Source: JAVJUV01 sp047314965 (lineage in GTDB: Bacteria; Pseudomonadota; Alphaproteobacteria; Rhodobacterales; Rhodobacteraceae). From it: a stretch of DNA of 38,681 nucleotides. Numbering within the stretch: position 1 is the stretch's first letter; each line of letters opens with the position of its first letter. This document shows, in pieces, positions 15,962 to 23,621 of this stretch. The notes beneath the pieces are model-generated. The model had not been told where the DNA came from, searched no databases, and worked only from the letters and a program-made list of their open reading frames with translations. The stretch spans positions 1 to 38,681 of the forward strand of contig NZ_JBLBVK010000022.1 in assembly GCF_047314965.1 (NCBI RefSeq). The letters are read 5' to 3'. A program made the position numbers and the translations under genes.

Positions 15962-17223
15962 CAGCGATCGATCCGACCCATGACCAGCGAAGCATTCGTG
16001 CCCCCGAAACCGAAACTGTTCGACAGCGCGACTTTGATCTCGCGCTCGCGCTTGGCATTAGGTGCCAGGTCGAGTTTCGGTTCCACGGCGGGGTTGTCCA
16101 GATTGATCGTCGGCGGAGCAACCTGATCTCGCAAAGCCAGGATACAGAAAATCGCCTCGACCGCTCCCGCGGCGCCAAGAAGATGCCCGATCGACGATTT
16201 GGTGGACGACATCGTCGCCCTCGTCGCGGCATCGCCCATCAGGCGCTCCACTGCGCCCAATTCGATCGTATCGGCCATGGTCGAGGTGCCGTGAGCATTG
16301 ATGTAGTCCACATCCGCGCCGGTCAGGCCAGCCGAGCGAAGCGCGTTGCGCATCGACCGCTCGCCACCTTCCCCGTTCTCCGAGGGCGCCGTGATGTGAT
16401 AGGCGTCGCCCGACAGGCCATACCCCATAATCTCGGCATAGATTTTCGCGCCGCGCGCCTTGGCGTGCTCGTATTCCTCCAGCACGACGACCCCAGCCCC
16501 TTCACCCATGACGAAACCGTCGCGGTCGGCATCATAGGGGCGCGAGGCCTTTTGAGGCTCGTCGCCCCGCTTTGTCGAGAGTGCCTTACAAGCGTTGAAC
16601 CCCGCGATGCCGATCTCGCAGATCGGGCTTTCCGCGCCGCCCGCCACCATCACATCCGCATCTCCCAGCATGATCAGCCGAGCCGCATCACCGATCGCAT
16701 GCGCTCCGGTCGAACAGGCCGTGACCACCGCATGGTTCGGCCCCTTGAACCCGAAACGGATGCTCACCTGCCCCGAGATCAGGTTGATCAGGGAGCCCGG
16801 TATGAAGAACGGCGAAACCCTCCGAGGCCCGCGCTCTTTCAGCAGGATCGCCGTTTCGGCAATGGATTGCAGCCCGCCGATACCCGAGCCGATCATGACA
16901 CCGGTGCGCTCGAGGCTCTCGGTATCGCTCGGCGCCCAGCCGGAATCCCTGACGGCCTGTTCAGCGGCGGCCATCCCGTAGATGATGAATTCGTCGACCT
17001 TGCGGGCCTCTTTCGGCTCCATCCAGTCATCCGGATTGAAGGTCCCGTCCGACCCGTCTCCACGCGGTATCTCGCAGGCGTAGGTCGTCGCGAGGTGACT
17101 TGCGTCGAACCGCGAGATCGTTCCGGCCGCCGACTGACCGGCCAACAGCCGCGCCCATGTCTCCTCGACACCGCACGCCAGCGGCGAGACCATCCCAAGC
17201 CCTGTGACAACTACCCGACGCAT
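15961..17223 (-). CDS. fabF: 3-oxoacyl-ACP synthase II (KAS II)
   Basis: A 420-residue condensing enzyme that elongates acyl-ACP with malonyl-ACP. The catalytic triad is visible: Cys170 in VVTACSTGAH, His311 in NAHGTSTMAD and His347 in KSSIGHLLGAAG. The true N-terminus is MRRVVVTGLGMVSPLACGVE at 17223, preceded by GAGGG about 9 bases upstream; the open frame extends further upstream without a ribosome site. In E. coli the order is fabD-fabG-acpP-fabF-mltG. Here the same genes occur with a ureohydrolase and a PilZ gene inserted between acpP and fabF. Confidence 0.97.
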   Translation of the reverse strand: MRRVVVTGLGMVSPLACGVEETWARLLAGQSAAGTISRFDASHLATTYACEIPRGDGSDGTFNPDDWMEPKEARKVDEFIIYGMAAAEQAVRDSGWAPSDTESLERTGVMIGSGIGGLQSIAETAILLKERGPRRVSPFFIPGSLINLISGQVSIRFGFKGPNHAVVTACSTGAHAIGDAARLIMLGDADVMVAGGAESPICEIGIAGFNACKALSTKRGDEPQKASRPYDADRDGFVMGEGAGVVVLEEYEHAKARGAKIYAEIMGYGLSGDAYHITAPSENGEGGERSMRNALRSAGLTGADVDYINAHGTSTMADTIELGAVERLMGDAATRATMSSTKSSIGHLLGAAGAVEAIFCILALRDQVAPPTINLDNPAVEPKLDLAPNAKREREIKVALSNSFGFGGTNASLVMGRIDR

Positions 17224-17349
17224 GCCCAATCCCTCTTTGCGGTGACTTTTGCCCGAAAGACATACACGCGCCTCCTCCAAGGCGCAATCTGAGGCGGCAC
17301 CTTCCCGCCCGTTAACCAAGCGGTCAGCCGACCAAAGGTAAACTGGCGC

Positions 17350-18231
17350 ATGCAGCGTCGGCTCCGGATAAGTTTGGCAATCGCCCTTTGCTCTGCCCCG
17401 TTTCCTGGCAAGGCGGACCCATGCGCCGCAGCAACCTCCCTCGCCGCGATCCACGACGCCTATGTGGCCCTCGCCAAGGAAACGGGAGAGCTACGCCAAC
17501 AGGCCGCCGTTTCACTGCTGGCGCTACTTCTTCCTGCCGCCGATCCTGCCGCCATTGCAGCCGATCTCGCTGACTCTCGAACACCTCCCGACGAGGCGCT
17601 CCTGCGACACATCCTCAAAGATGCCGCCGAGATCGCGCGTGCCGTTGCGACAAACGACGGTGACCTACACGAAGACCATGTCTCGAACGCGGACTGGATG
17701 GCAGAAATCATCGTCGGGACCGGATGCCATGTCACATGGACCAGGGGGCAGACGGCCGATGTCACGACTGCCGAGAATGCACCACGAACGGGAAGCCTCC
17801 AAGAAGCGTTCTGGAAAGACCCTGCGATCTTCGCCGGAATAGCGGCCCTGCTCGCTGCCGTCGCAGCACTGCGCCGAAGTCGCCCGTTTCGCCGGCGCAA
17901 GCTTCCACGCCTTCCGCGCACGCCGGTAAGGCTGCAGGCCACCTCAACGCTCGCGAACGGACACCAGGAAAAGGTCGAGGTATTCGACATCTCGCGCGGC
18001 GGCATGAAGGTCGCGCTTCGGAACGCGCCCCGGACCGGCGCACTGGTCAGCCTGCGCATCGGTCAATTCACCCTGCCCGCCTCTGTAGCCTGGCGGAACA
18101 ACTTCTACGCAGGACTTCTGTTCAATGCGCAACTGTCCAAAGACACACACAACCAGCTTGTCGCGCTCGGTTCCCTCAGTTCTGGCGACAAACAAGCCCC
18201 AGCGTCGAGATCAGAAGCTGCGCTGCGGTAG
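17350..18231 (+). CDS. Membrane-anchored PilZ-domain protein
   Basis: A 293-residue protein divergent from fabF. It has an N-terminal signal-like segment (RRLRISLAIALCSAPFPGKA), a periplasmic helical region with two Cys residues (~25-150), one membrane span (AIFAGIAALLAAVAAL, ~158-173), an Arg-rich cytoplasmic start and a C-terminal PilZ domain (~190-275). The PilZ motif DISRGGMKV fits the DxSxxG half of the c-di-GMP site; the RxxxR half is probably the RTPVR/PRLPR region and is less certain. It would couple a periplasmic input to c-di-GMP. The 3' end overlaps the convergent ureohydrolase gene by 56 bases. A TTAACC CtrA half-site lies at 17312. Confidence 0.8.
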   Translation: MQRRLRISLAIALCSAPFPGKADPCAAATSLAAIHDAYVALAKETGELRQQAAVSLLALLLPAADPAAIAADLADSRTPPDEALLRHILKDAAEIARAVATNDGDLHEDHVSNADWMAEIIVGTGCHVTWTRGQTADVTTAENAPRTGSLQEAFWKDPAIFAGIAALLAAVAALRRSRPFRRRKLPRLPRTPVRLQATSTLANGHQEKVEVFDISRGGMKVALRNAPRTGALVSLRIGQFTLPASVAWRNNFYAGLLFNAQLSKDTHNQLVALGSLSSGDKQAPASRSEAALR

Positions 18232-19108
18232 CGGCACCCATCCCGTCGATATCGCGCTCGGCCATGAACTCGGTGAACACAAGTCCCCGAATGCGCGCCT
18301 TCGAGGCCACGCCGGCCAGAAGCTCAAGCGCCTGCCAGTAGCGCAAACCGCCTGCGGTACGGGCGATCACCGCCGGCATGATCGATGGGTCCAGAGCATC
18401 GAAGTCGAAACAGACGATGACATCCGATCGTGCCGGCACGAGATCCACGGCACGCGCCACGCCATCCCGCGCGACCTCTCCCCCAGGCACGAATTCGACA
18501 CCCCAGTCGATGGCGGCCTTCAAGTCACCGGGGCGCGCGGAACCAACCCCGCGTTGGCCGACCTGGACGATCCGCCCGATATGTTCCATCTCGGACGCGC
18601 GCCGCATCACCGACGACAGGCCAAGCTGCTCCTCCTGCACCTCGTCCCGCCAGTCGATATGCGCGTCGACCTGAAGGATCGTGTAGGTACCGCGCGCACC
18701 GAACGCCTCCAGCGCCGGGATCGTGACCGAATCGTCTCCTCCCAGAAGAAGGGGAATCGCGCCGCGGTCCAGGCATTGGCTGACGCCTCCGAAAATCCGC
18801 GCCCTGTTGCCGGCCGCGTCCTCGGCGTCCTGCTCCAGGTCACCCGCGTCCCAGACGGCGTCCTCCGGCCAGCCCACACCGCCCAGATCGAAATTCACAT
18901 GACCGAGATTCGCTGCGAAATCCGCAGCGCCTGCGCGAATGGCCTGCGGCCCGCCCGCGCAATACGCTCCCGCCGTACGGTAGGGCGTCGCACAATCCGC
19001 GCCGAGAATGGAGACCTTCGCCTTCAGCCGCGACAAGTCTCGGCACTTGGGCACGCCCATGAACGTGTCCACGTCCCGCGCGCCGAACATCCGACCAAGA
19101 CCGCCCAT
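18176..19108 (-). CDS. Ureohydrolase (arginase/agmatinase family)
   Basis: A 310-residue manganese-type ureohydrolase, which splits a guanidino compound into urea and an amine. Metal ligands seen are Asp148, His150 and Asp152 (QVDAHIDW) and Asp235 and Asp237 (FDFDALDPS). The first metal motif reads GGDDS (123-127) where arginases and agmatinases have GGDHS, so His is replaced by Asp126; substrate and metal use may therefore differ. I choose the ATG at 19108 because GGAGG lies about 8 bases upstream. The substrate cannot be assigned from sequence. It lies between acpP and fabF, on the same strand. Confidence 0.9.
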   Translation of the reverse strand: MGGLGRMFGARDVDTFMGVPKCRDLSRLKAKVSILGADCATPYRTAGAYCAGGPQAIRAGAADFAANLGHVNFDLGGVGWPEDAVWDAGDLEQDAEDAAGNRARIFGGVSQCLDRGAIPLLLGGDDSVTIPALEAFGARGTYTILQVDAHIDWRDEVQEEQLGLSSVMRRASEMEHIGRIVQVGQRGVGSARPGDLKAAIDWGVEFVPGGEVARDGVARAVDLVPARSDVIVCFDFDALDPSIMPAVIARTAGGLRYWQALELLAGVASKARIRGLVFTEFMAERDIDGMGAATAAQLLISTLGLVCRQN

Positions 19109-19154
19109 GCCAGTTCCTCCCTTGCAACGCATAGCCTATGCCGGAAAAGCGGTT

Positions 19155-19191
19155 CAAAAAAGCAAAACGGCGCCTCCGTGCGGAAGCGCCG
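19155..19191 (-). terminator. Rho-independent terminator of acpP
   Basis: On the minus strand CGGCGC...GCGCCG (19191-19168), with inner CCG/CGG pairs, forms a stem of about 9 pairs with one mismatch, followed by TTTTGCTTTTTT. It lies 34 bases after the acpP stop and before the ureohydrolase start, so it separates the two transcripts. Confidence 0.85.
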
Positions 19192-19224
19192 TCGAAAATG
19201 CCAACCCGGAAGCGGGCCTGAAGA

Positions 19225-19458
19225 TCAGGCGGCTTCCTTGATGAACTTCACCGCATCGCCGAAAGTCTGGATCGTCTCGGCGGCGTCGTCCGGAATTTCG
19301 ATACCGAACTCTTCTTCGAAAGCCATAACCAGCTCGACGGTATCAAGGCTGTCCGCGCCCAGATCGTCGATGAACGAGGCGTTCTCGACAACCTTGTCCT
19401 CTTCGACGCCCAAATGCTCGACGACGATCTTGCGTGTGCGATCTTCGATGTCGCTCAT
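19225..19458 (-). CDS. acpP: Acyl carrier protein
   Basis: A 77-residue acidic carrier protein with Ser37 in DLGADSLDTVEL, the site for 4'-phosphopantetheine. It shuttles growing acyl chains among FabD, FabG and FabF, which are encoded alongside. Length and sequence are typical of alphaproteobacteria. The ribosome site GAGGA is 6-10 bases upstream of the ATG. A hairpin and a predicted promoter lie between it and fabG, and a terminator follows, so it can be expressed as its own high-level transcript. Confidence 0.98.
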   Translation of the reverse strand: MSDIEDRTRKIVVEHLGVEEDKVVENASFIDDLGADSLDTVELVMAFEEEFGIEIPDDAAETIQTFGDAVKFIKEAA

Positions 19459-19520
19459 GTCAATTCCTCACGTGTTCCTCGGGTCCGCGCCCCGTTTTCG
19501 TTGGTCGCCCCCCGCGGGAC

Positions 19521-19553
19521 GAAAAACAGCCGGGCCACAATGGCGCCCCGGCT
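19521..19553 (-). terminator. Terminator-like hairpin between fabG and acpP
   Basis: AGCCGGG (19553-19547 read on the minus strand) pairs with CCCGGCT and is followed by GTTTTTC. It would end fabD-fabG transcripts or, given the promoter just upstream, form the 5' stem-loop of acpP mRNA. The T-run is short (five), so termination may be partial. Confidence 0.65.
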
Positions 19554-19564
19554 GGGATGTCGCG

Positions 19565-19592
19565 CCTATACCACATCGTTTCCATAACGCAA
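19565..19592 (-). promoter_or_regulatory. Putative acpP promoter
   Basis: On the minus strand TTGCGT (19592-19587), a 16-base spacer and TATAGG (19570-19565) give a plausible sigma-70-type promoter between the fabG stop and the hairpin. Transcription would begin close to the foot of the hairpin, placing that stem at the 5' end of the acpP message. Confidence 0.4.
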
Positions 19593-19618
19593 ATGGTATC
19601 GAATACACGCCCTCCCGG

Positions 19619-20356
19619 TCACAACATGGCCATTCCGCCATTGATATGCAACGTCGCGCCGGTGACATAGCCCGCCTCGGGGCTGGCAAGGTACAAAACC
19701 GCCGCGCCAATCTCCTCTGCATCGCCCATGCGCGCCGCTGGCACCTGGGCCAGGATGGCGGCTTTCTGGTCGTCCGTCAGCTTGTCGGTCATTGCCGTCG
19801 TGATGAACCCCGGAGCGACGCAGTTCACGGTGATGCCCCGGCTCGCGACCTCATAGGCCAGCGATTTCGACATGCCGACCAGCCCCGCCTTCGAGGCCGC
19901 GTAATTGGCCTGGCCGGGGTTGCCTGTGGCGCCCACGACCGATGAGATATTCACGATCCGACCCCACCGCGCCTTCATCATGCCGCGCATGACACCCTTG
20001 GACAAAAGCATCGCGCTTTTCAGGTTCACGTTCAGGACTGTGTCCCACTCATCCTCGGACATCCGCATGAACAGGTTATCGCGAGTGATGCCTGCGTTGT
20101 TCACCAGAATGTCGACGGCGCCCATCGCCTCGGCCGCCTGCTTCGGCAACTCGGTCACCGCCGCGCTGTCTGACAGGTTGCACGGCAGCACATGCGCCCG
20201 CTCCCCCAGTTCAGCGGCCAGAGCCTCGAGAGGCTCGACCCTCGTGCCCGACAGCGCCACCGTCGCCCCCGCGCCGTGCAGCGCTTTCGCGATCGCCGCG
20301 CCAATGCCGCCTGACGCGCCGGTCACCAGCGCCGATTTCCCGCTCAGATCGAACAT
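19619..20356 (-). CDS. fabG: 3-oxoacyl-ACP reductase
   Basis: A 245-residue SDR that reduces 3-oxoacyl-ACP with NADPH. It has the cofactor motif TGASGGIG (12-19), the NNAG motif (86-89) and the active site Ser139, Tyr152 and Lys156 in NISSVVGATGNPGQANYAASK. I take the ATG at 20356 (MFDLSGKSALVTG), with AAGGA upstream; the much longer open frame to 20572 runs back into fabD on another frame. Downstream of fabD, and probably co-transcribed with it. Confidence 0.97.
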   Translation of the reverse strand: MFDLSGKSALVTGASGGIGAAIAKALHGAGATVALSGTRVEPLEALAAELGERAHVLPCNLSDSAAVTELPKQAAEAMGAVDILVNNAGITRDNLFMRMSEDEWDTVLNVNLKSAMLLSKGVMRGMMKARWGRIVNISSVVGATGNPGQANYAASKAGLVGMSKSLAYEVASRGITVNCVAPGFITTAMTDKLTDDQKAAILAQVPAARMGDAEEIGAAVLYLASPEAGYVTGATLHINGGMAML

Positions 20357-20384
20357 GCCCCTGTTCCTTCTTCTTGGTTCAAAT

Positions 20385-20417
20385 ATGCCGGGGGTCCGGG
20401 GGCGGCGCCCCCGGCAT
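20385..20417. repeat. GC-rich palindrome between fabD and fabG
   Basis: ATGCCGGGGG (20385-20394) is the exact complement of CCCCCGGCAT (20408-20417), and an alternative inner stem CCGGGGGC/GCCCCCGG is also possible. No T-run follows on either strand. It resembles the GC-rich intergenic palindromes scattered through Rhodobacteraceae genomes. It may stabilise or process the fabD-fabG message. Confidence 0.75.
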
Positions 20418-20421
20418 TCCC

Positions 20422-21360
20422 CTATCTCATCGATGCCGCCGCCTCGGCAACGTCCACCGCGCTGCCGACGGCGCGCGTCCCGGCATCCTTGGCGATTCGC
20501 CGAATCATGCCCGAGAGCGCCTTGCCCGCGCCGACTTCCCAGAACTCGGTCACGCCCGCACTTGCCATCCATTCCACGCTCGATTTCCAGCGCACCCGTC
20601 CGGCCACCTGCTCGATCAGCAAGGTCCGGATCGTCGCAGCATCGCTCACGCCCTCGGCACGAACATTGGCCACGACCGGCACCTTCGGATCCCGGATCTC
20701 GACCTCGCCCAGCGCGCGTTCCATCTCGACGGCGGCCGGGCGCATCAGCTCACAGTGAAACGGAGCCGAGACCGGCAACATCAGCGCGCGCTTCGCACCG
20801 GCCTCCTTGGCCAGTTCCACAGCGCGCTCCACCGCCGCGGTGCTGCCCGAAACCACGTTCTGCATGGGATCGTTCTCGTTCGCCACCTGGCAGACTTCGC
20901 CACCGGCCGCAGCGCTGACCAACTTCTCCACGTCCTCGACCGATAGACCCAGGATTGCCGCCATCGCGCCTTCTCCCACGGGCACTGCGCTCTGCATTGC
21001 GAGTCCCCGGACCCGGAGGAGCCGCGCTGCGTCCGCCACGCTGAACGCGCCGGCGGCGCACAGCGCCGAGTACTCGCCCAGCGAATGCCCGGCCACATAA
21101 GCGGCCGCTGTCACGTCCACGCCCTCGGCCTCCAGCGCGCGCATCGCCGCCATCGAGGTCGCCATCAGCGCCGGCTGGGCATTCTCGGTAAGGGTCAGCC
21201 TGTCCTGCTCACCTTCCCAGATCACAGCCGAAAGCTTTTCGCCCAGCGCATCATCCACTTCATCGAAGACCGCCTTCGCGGCCGGATACGCCTCCGCCAG
21301 GTCCTTTCCCATTCCTATGGTCTGTGCCCCCTGACCGGGAAATACGAATGCCAGGCTCAT
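20422..21360 (-). CDS. fabD: Malonyl-CoA:ACP transacylase
   Basis: A 312-residue transacylase that loads malonate from CoA onto ACP, the entry step of fatty-acid elongation. The active-site Ser93 is in GHSLGEY and the partner His202 in SAPFHCELM; FVFPGQGAQTIGMGKDL opens the protein. The ATG at 21360 has GAGGGAGGGG upstream. The longer open frame to 21480 overlaps the divergent cytochrome gene and is not supported. First gene of the fabD-fabG unit. Confidence 0.97.
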   Translation of the reverse strand: MSLAFVFPGQGAQTIGMGKDLAEAYPAAKAVFDEVDDALGEKLSAVIWEGEQDRLTLTENAQPALMATSMAAMRALEAEGVDVTAAAYVAGHSLGEYSALCAAGAFSVADAARLLRVRGLAMQSAVPVGEGAMAAILGLSVEDVEKLVSAAAGGEVCQVANENDPMQNVVSGSTAAVERAVELAKEAGAKRALMLPVSAPFHCELMRPAAVEMERALGEVEIRDPKVPVVANVRAEGVSDAATIRTLLIEQVAGRVRWKSSVEWMASAGVTEFWEVGAGKALSGMIRRIAKDAGTRAVGSAVDVAEAAASMR

Positions 21361-21463
21361 CGCCGCCCCTCCCTCTTCGCTTTTTACTGGTCCTATCCCG
21401 AGCGCCTCGTCCCGGCAAGCGGACCTTGCCTCAACGCCGGTTCGGTGTCTTATCCTTTGACGC

Positions 21464-22540
21464 ATGAGTTTGGGAAACACCGACGACAGTTACGGCCTGA
21501 TTGCCCGCATCCTGCACTGGCTGACGGCGCTGCTTATATTCGTGGCTTTTCCGTTGGGTTTTCTGGCAAATCGGGCCGACTTGGTGACCGATGCGGACAT
21601 CGAACGCGTCTTCGCGCTCTTCTCGCTCCACAAGACCGTGGGCATCGCCGCTCTGGTGATCGGCCTCACCCGCATCGGCTGGAGCCTGACGCAAACCCGC
21701 CCAAATGCCCTCGGCCACTCCCGGCCAGAGCAGTATCTCGCCGGGATCACGCACCGCATCCTGTCGATCGCGCTCGTCCTTGTGCCGCTGACCGGCTGGC
21801 TCGCGCATTCCGCGGCTCCCGGTCTCGCACCGATCCGATGGCCGTTCGGTCAATACCTTCCCCTTGTGCCCAGCACGGCTGACGCCGCCGCCGTCACCGG
21901 CGCCATCCACTGGCTGGCCACAAAGCTCCTTGCGGTCGCGATTGTCCTTCACATCGCCGGAGCGCTCAAACACGCAATCATCGACCGGGACGGCACGCTC
22001 GCCCGCATGACCCGTGGCACGCCTGCAAAAGGCCGAGGCCATCACGGTAACTCCGCAGCCATTCTGATAGCCGTGAGCCTCTGGGCGGCGACCATCGGCA
22101 TCGCTGCCAGCTTCGCGCCGAGACCTCCCGAACCGCCGGTCGCATGGATCGCGACGGACATGCGCGTAGAACTCCGGTCGGCCGTCACGGGCGAAACCCT
22201 CGGCGACATTCCTGCCGCAGATGTCAGATTGACCCTCGACGATGACGACATGGGCACGATCGACATCTTCGCAGCGCTCGATTCCGCAACGACGCCCGAC
22301 GCCGATCCGCTTCTCGCTGCGCTTCCGATACCTGTCGCGCAATTCAGCGCGCCGCTCTCGGGCGCAGCCCCCGACCTGACTGCCGCCGGTCAGCTGGAAC
22401 TTGGCGGGCAAGTTTCGTCCGCGACGATCGAAGTCTCTCGCACGGGAGACATGGCTGTTATCGCGGCCACCATGATCCTGCCGCCGGCTCCGGATTTCGC
22501 ACTCCATATCGAGGCTAGCTTTCGGCGCCCGGCAGAGTGA
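21464..22540 (+). CDS. Cytochrome b561-like membrane protein with C-terminal YceI-like domain
   Basis: 358 residues. The N-terminal half is a CybB-type di-heme cytochrome b561 domain with four membrane helices and candidate heme ligands His18 (ILHWLTAL), His56 (SLHKTVG), His97, His149 and His163 (VLHIAGALKH). A fifth span (~197-216) leads to a periplasmic domain (~230-355) resembling a diverged YceI lipocalin-like domain (DIPAADVRLTLDDDDMGTID). Fusions of cytochrome b561 with YceI exist; YceI binds isoprenoid quinones or lipids. A role in quinol oxidation or superoxide handling is inferred. It is divergent from fabD, with 103 bases between them. The C-terminal assignment is moderate. Confidence 0.75.
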   Translation: MSLGNTDDSYGLIARILHWLTALLIFVAFPLGFLANRADLVTDADIERVFALFSLHKTVGIAALVIGLTRIGWSLTQTRPNALGHSRPEQYLAGITHRILSIALVLVPLTGWLAHSAAPGLAPIRWPFGQYLPLVPSTADAAAVTGAIHWLATKLLAVAIVLHIAGALKHAIIDRDGTLARMTRGTPAKGRGHHGNSAAILIAVSLWAATIGIAASFAPRPPEPPVAWIATDMRVELRSAVTGETLGDIPAADVRLTLDDDDMGTIDIFAALDSATTPDADPLLAALPIPVAQFSAPLSGAAPDLTAAGQLELGGQVSSATIEVSRTGDMAVIAATMILPPAPDFALHIEASFRRPAE

Positions 22541-22547
22541 CCCTTCC

Positions 22548-23534
22548 TCACGCGGTTACGTCAACGACGACACGGCCTTTCACACGGCCCTTGAGGATAT
22601 CGGCACCCAGTTTCGGCAAATCACCGAGCGTTGCGGGCTGAACCATGGCCTCCAGTTTCTCCATCGGCAAGTCCTTCGCGATGCGCTCCCATGCCCGCAC
22701 CCGGTTCTCGTAGGGCTGCATCACGCTGTCTATTCCCAACAGGTTGACGCCGCGCAGCAGGAAGGGAACCACCGTCGCAGGCAAACCCGCGCCTCCGGCC
22801 AGCCCGACCGCCGCGACGGAGGCGCCATATTTCATCTGCCCCAGCACGCGCGCCAGCATCGCACCCCCTACGGCATCGACACAGCCGGCCCAGGTCTCGC
22901 TCTCCAGCGGACGCTTCACCGTTTCGTTCAATTCTTCGCGCGGGACGATCCGCGAGGCACCAAGACCGCGCAGATACGCTTCCGTCTCCGGCCGCCCCGT
23001 CACGGCGGCCACCTCGTAGCCAAGATGTGCAAGGATAGCGGTGGCAACCGAGCCAACACCGCCAGCCGCGCCCGTCACAAGCACTTCGCCGTTCTCCGGT
23101 TTCAGGCCGTGATCCTCCAAGGCCATGACCGCCAGCATGGCGGTGAAACCGGCCGTGCCCACCGCCATCGCCTGGCGCGTCGTCAGCCCCTCGGGCAGCG
23201 GCACCAGCCAGTCCGCCTTCACACGCGCCTTCTCGGCATATCCACCCCACCAGGCCTCGCCGACGCGCCAGCCTGTCAGAACGACCTTGTCGCCAGGCTT
23301 GTAACGGTCATCCGACGATACCTCGACCGTGCCCGCGAAATCGATCCCCGGCACATGCGGATAGGTCCGCACCAGCCCGCCGCCGGGGCCGATGCACAGA
23401 CCGTCCTTGTAGTTCACAGTCGAATACTCGACCGCGACAGTGACATTTGCCTCCGGCATCTGGCTTTCATCGACTTCTTTCACCGAGGCAGATTTCTGCC
23501 CCTGATCGTCCTCTTCGACCAACAATGCGCGCAT
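22548..23534 (-). CDS. acuI: Acryloyl-CoA reductase, MDR family
   Basis: A 328-residue zinc-free medium-chain reductase of the YhdH/AcuI type, which reduces acryloyl-CoA to propionyl-CoA with NADPH and detoxifies the acrylate formed from DMSP in marine bacteria. Signatures are YSTVNYKDGLCIGPGGGLVR near residue 35, GIDFAGTVEVS, the nucleotide site VTGAAGGVGSVA near 150, and GRPETEAYLRGLGA. I choose the ATG at 23534 with GGAG about 8 bases upstream. No DMSP lyase or acuK/acuH lies in view, so the gene stands alone and could also serve another acrylate source. Confidence 0.88.
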   Translation of the reverse strand: MRALLVEEDDQGQKSASVKEVDESQMPEANVTVAVEYSTVNYKDGLCIGPGGGLVRTYPHVPGIDFAGTVEVSSDDRYKPGDKVVLTGWRVGEAWWGGYAEKARVKADWLVPLPEGLTTRQAMAVGTAGFTAMLAVMALEDHGLKPENGEVLVTGAAGGVGSVATAILAHLGYEVAAVTGRPETEAYLRGLGASRIVPREELNETVKRPLESETWAGCVDAVGGAMLARVLGQMKYGASVAAVGLAGGAGLPATVVPFLLRGVNLLGIDSVMQPYENRVRAWERIAKDLPMEKLEAMVQPATLGDLPKLGADILKGRVKGRVVVDVTA

Positions 23535-23621
23535 TCGACTTCTCCCCGATTTGATCAAAGAGTTAGACACCTTGACCAGGGAAGGAAAGAGCGGAACCTG
23601 TCTCGACGCTTTTCTGCAAGC

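Noticed and set aside
18125..19945. 606-codon plus-strand open frame
   Set aside because: It runs antisense through the ureohydrolase, acpP and part of fabG, all of which have conserved catalytic motifs. Its translation is Arg/His-rich low-quality sequence.
21431..22507. 358-codon minus-strand open frame opposite the cytochrome b561 gene
   Set aside because: The plus-strand product has membrane helices and heme histidines; the minus-strand product is a charged repetitive shadow.
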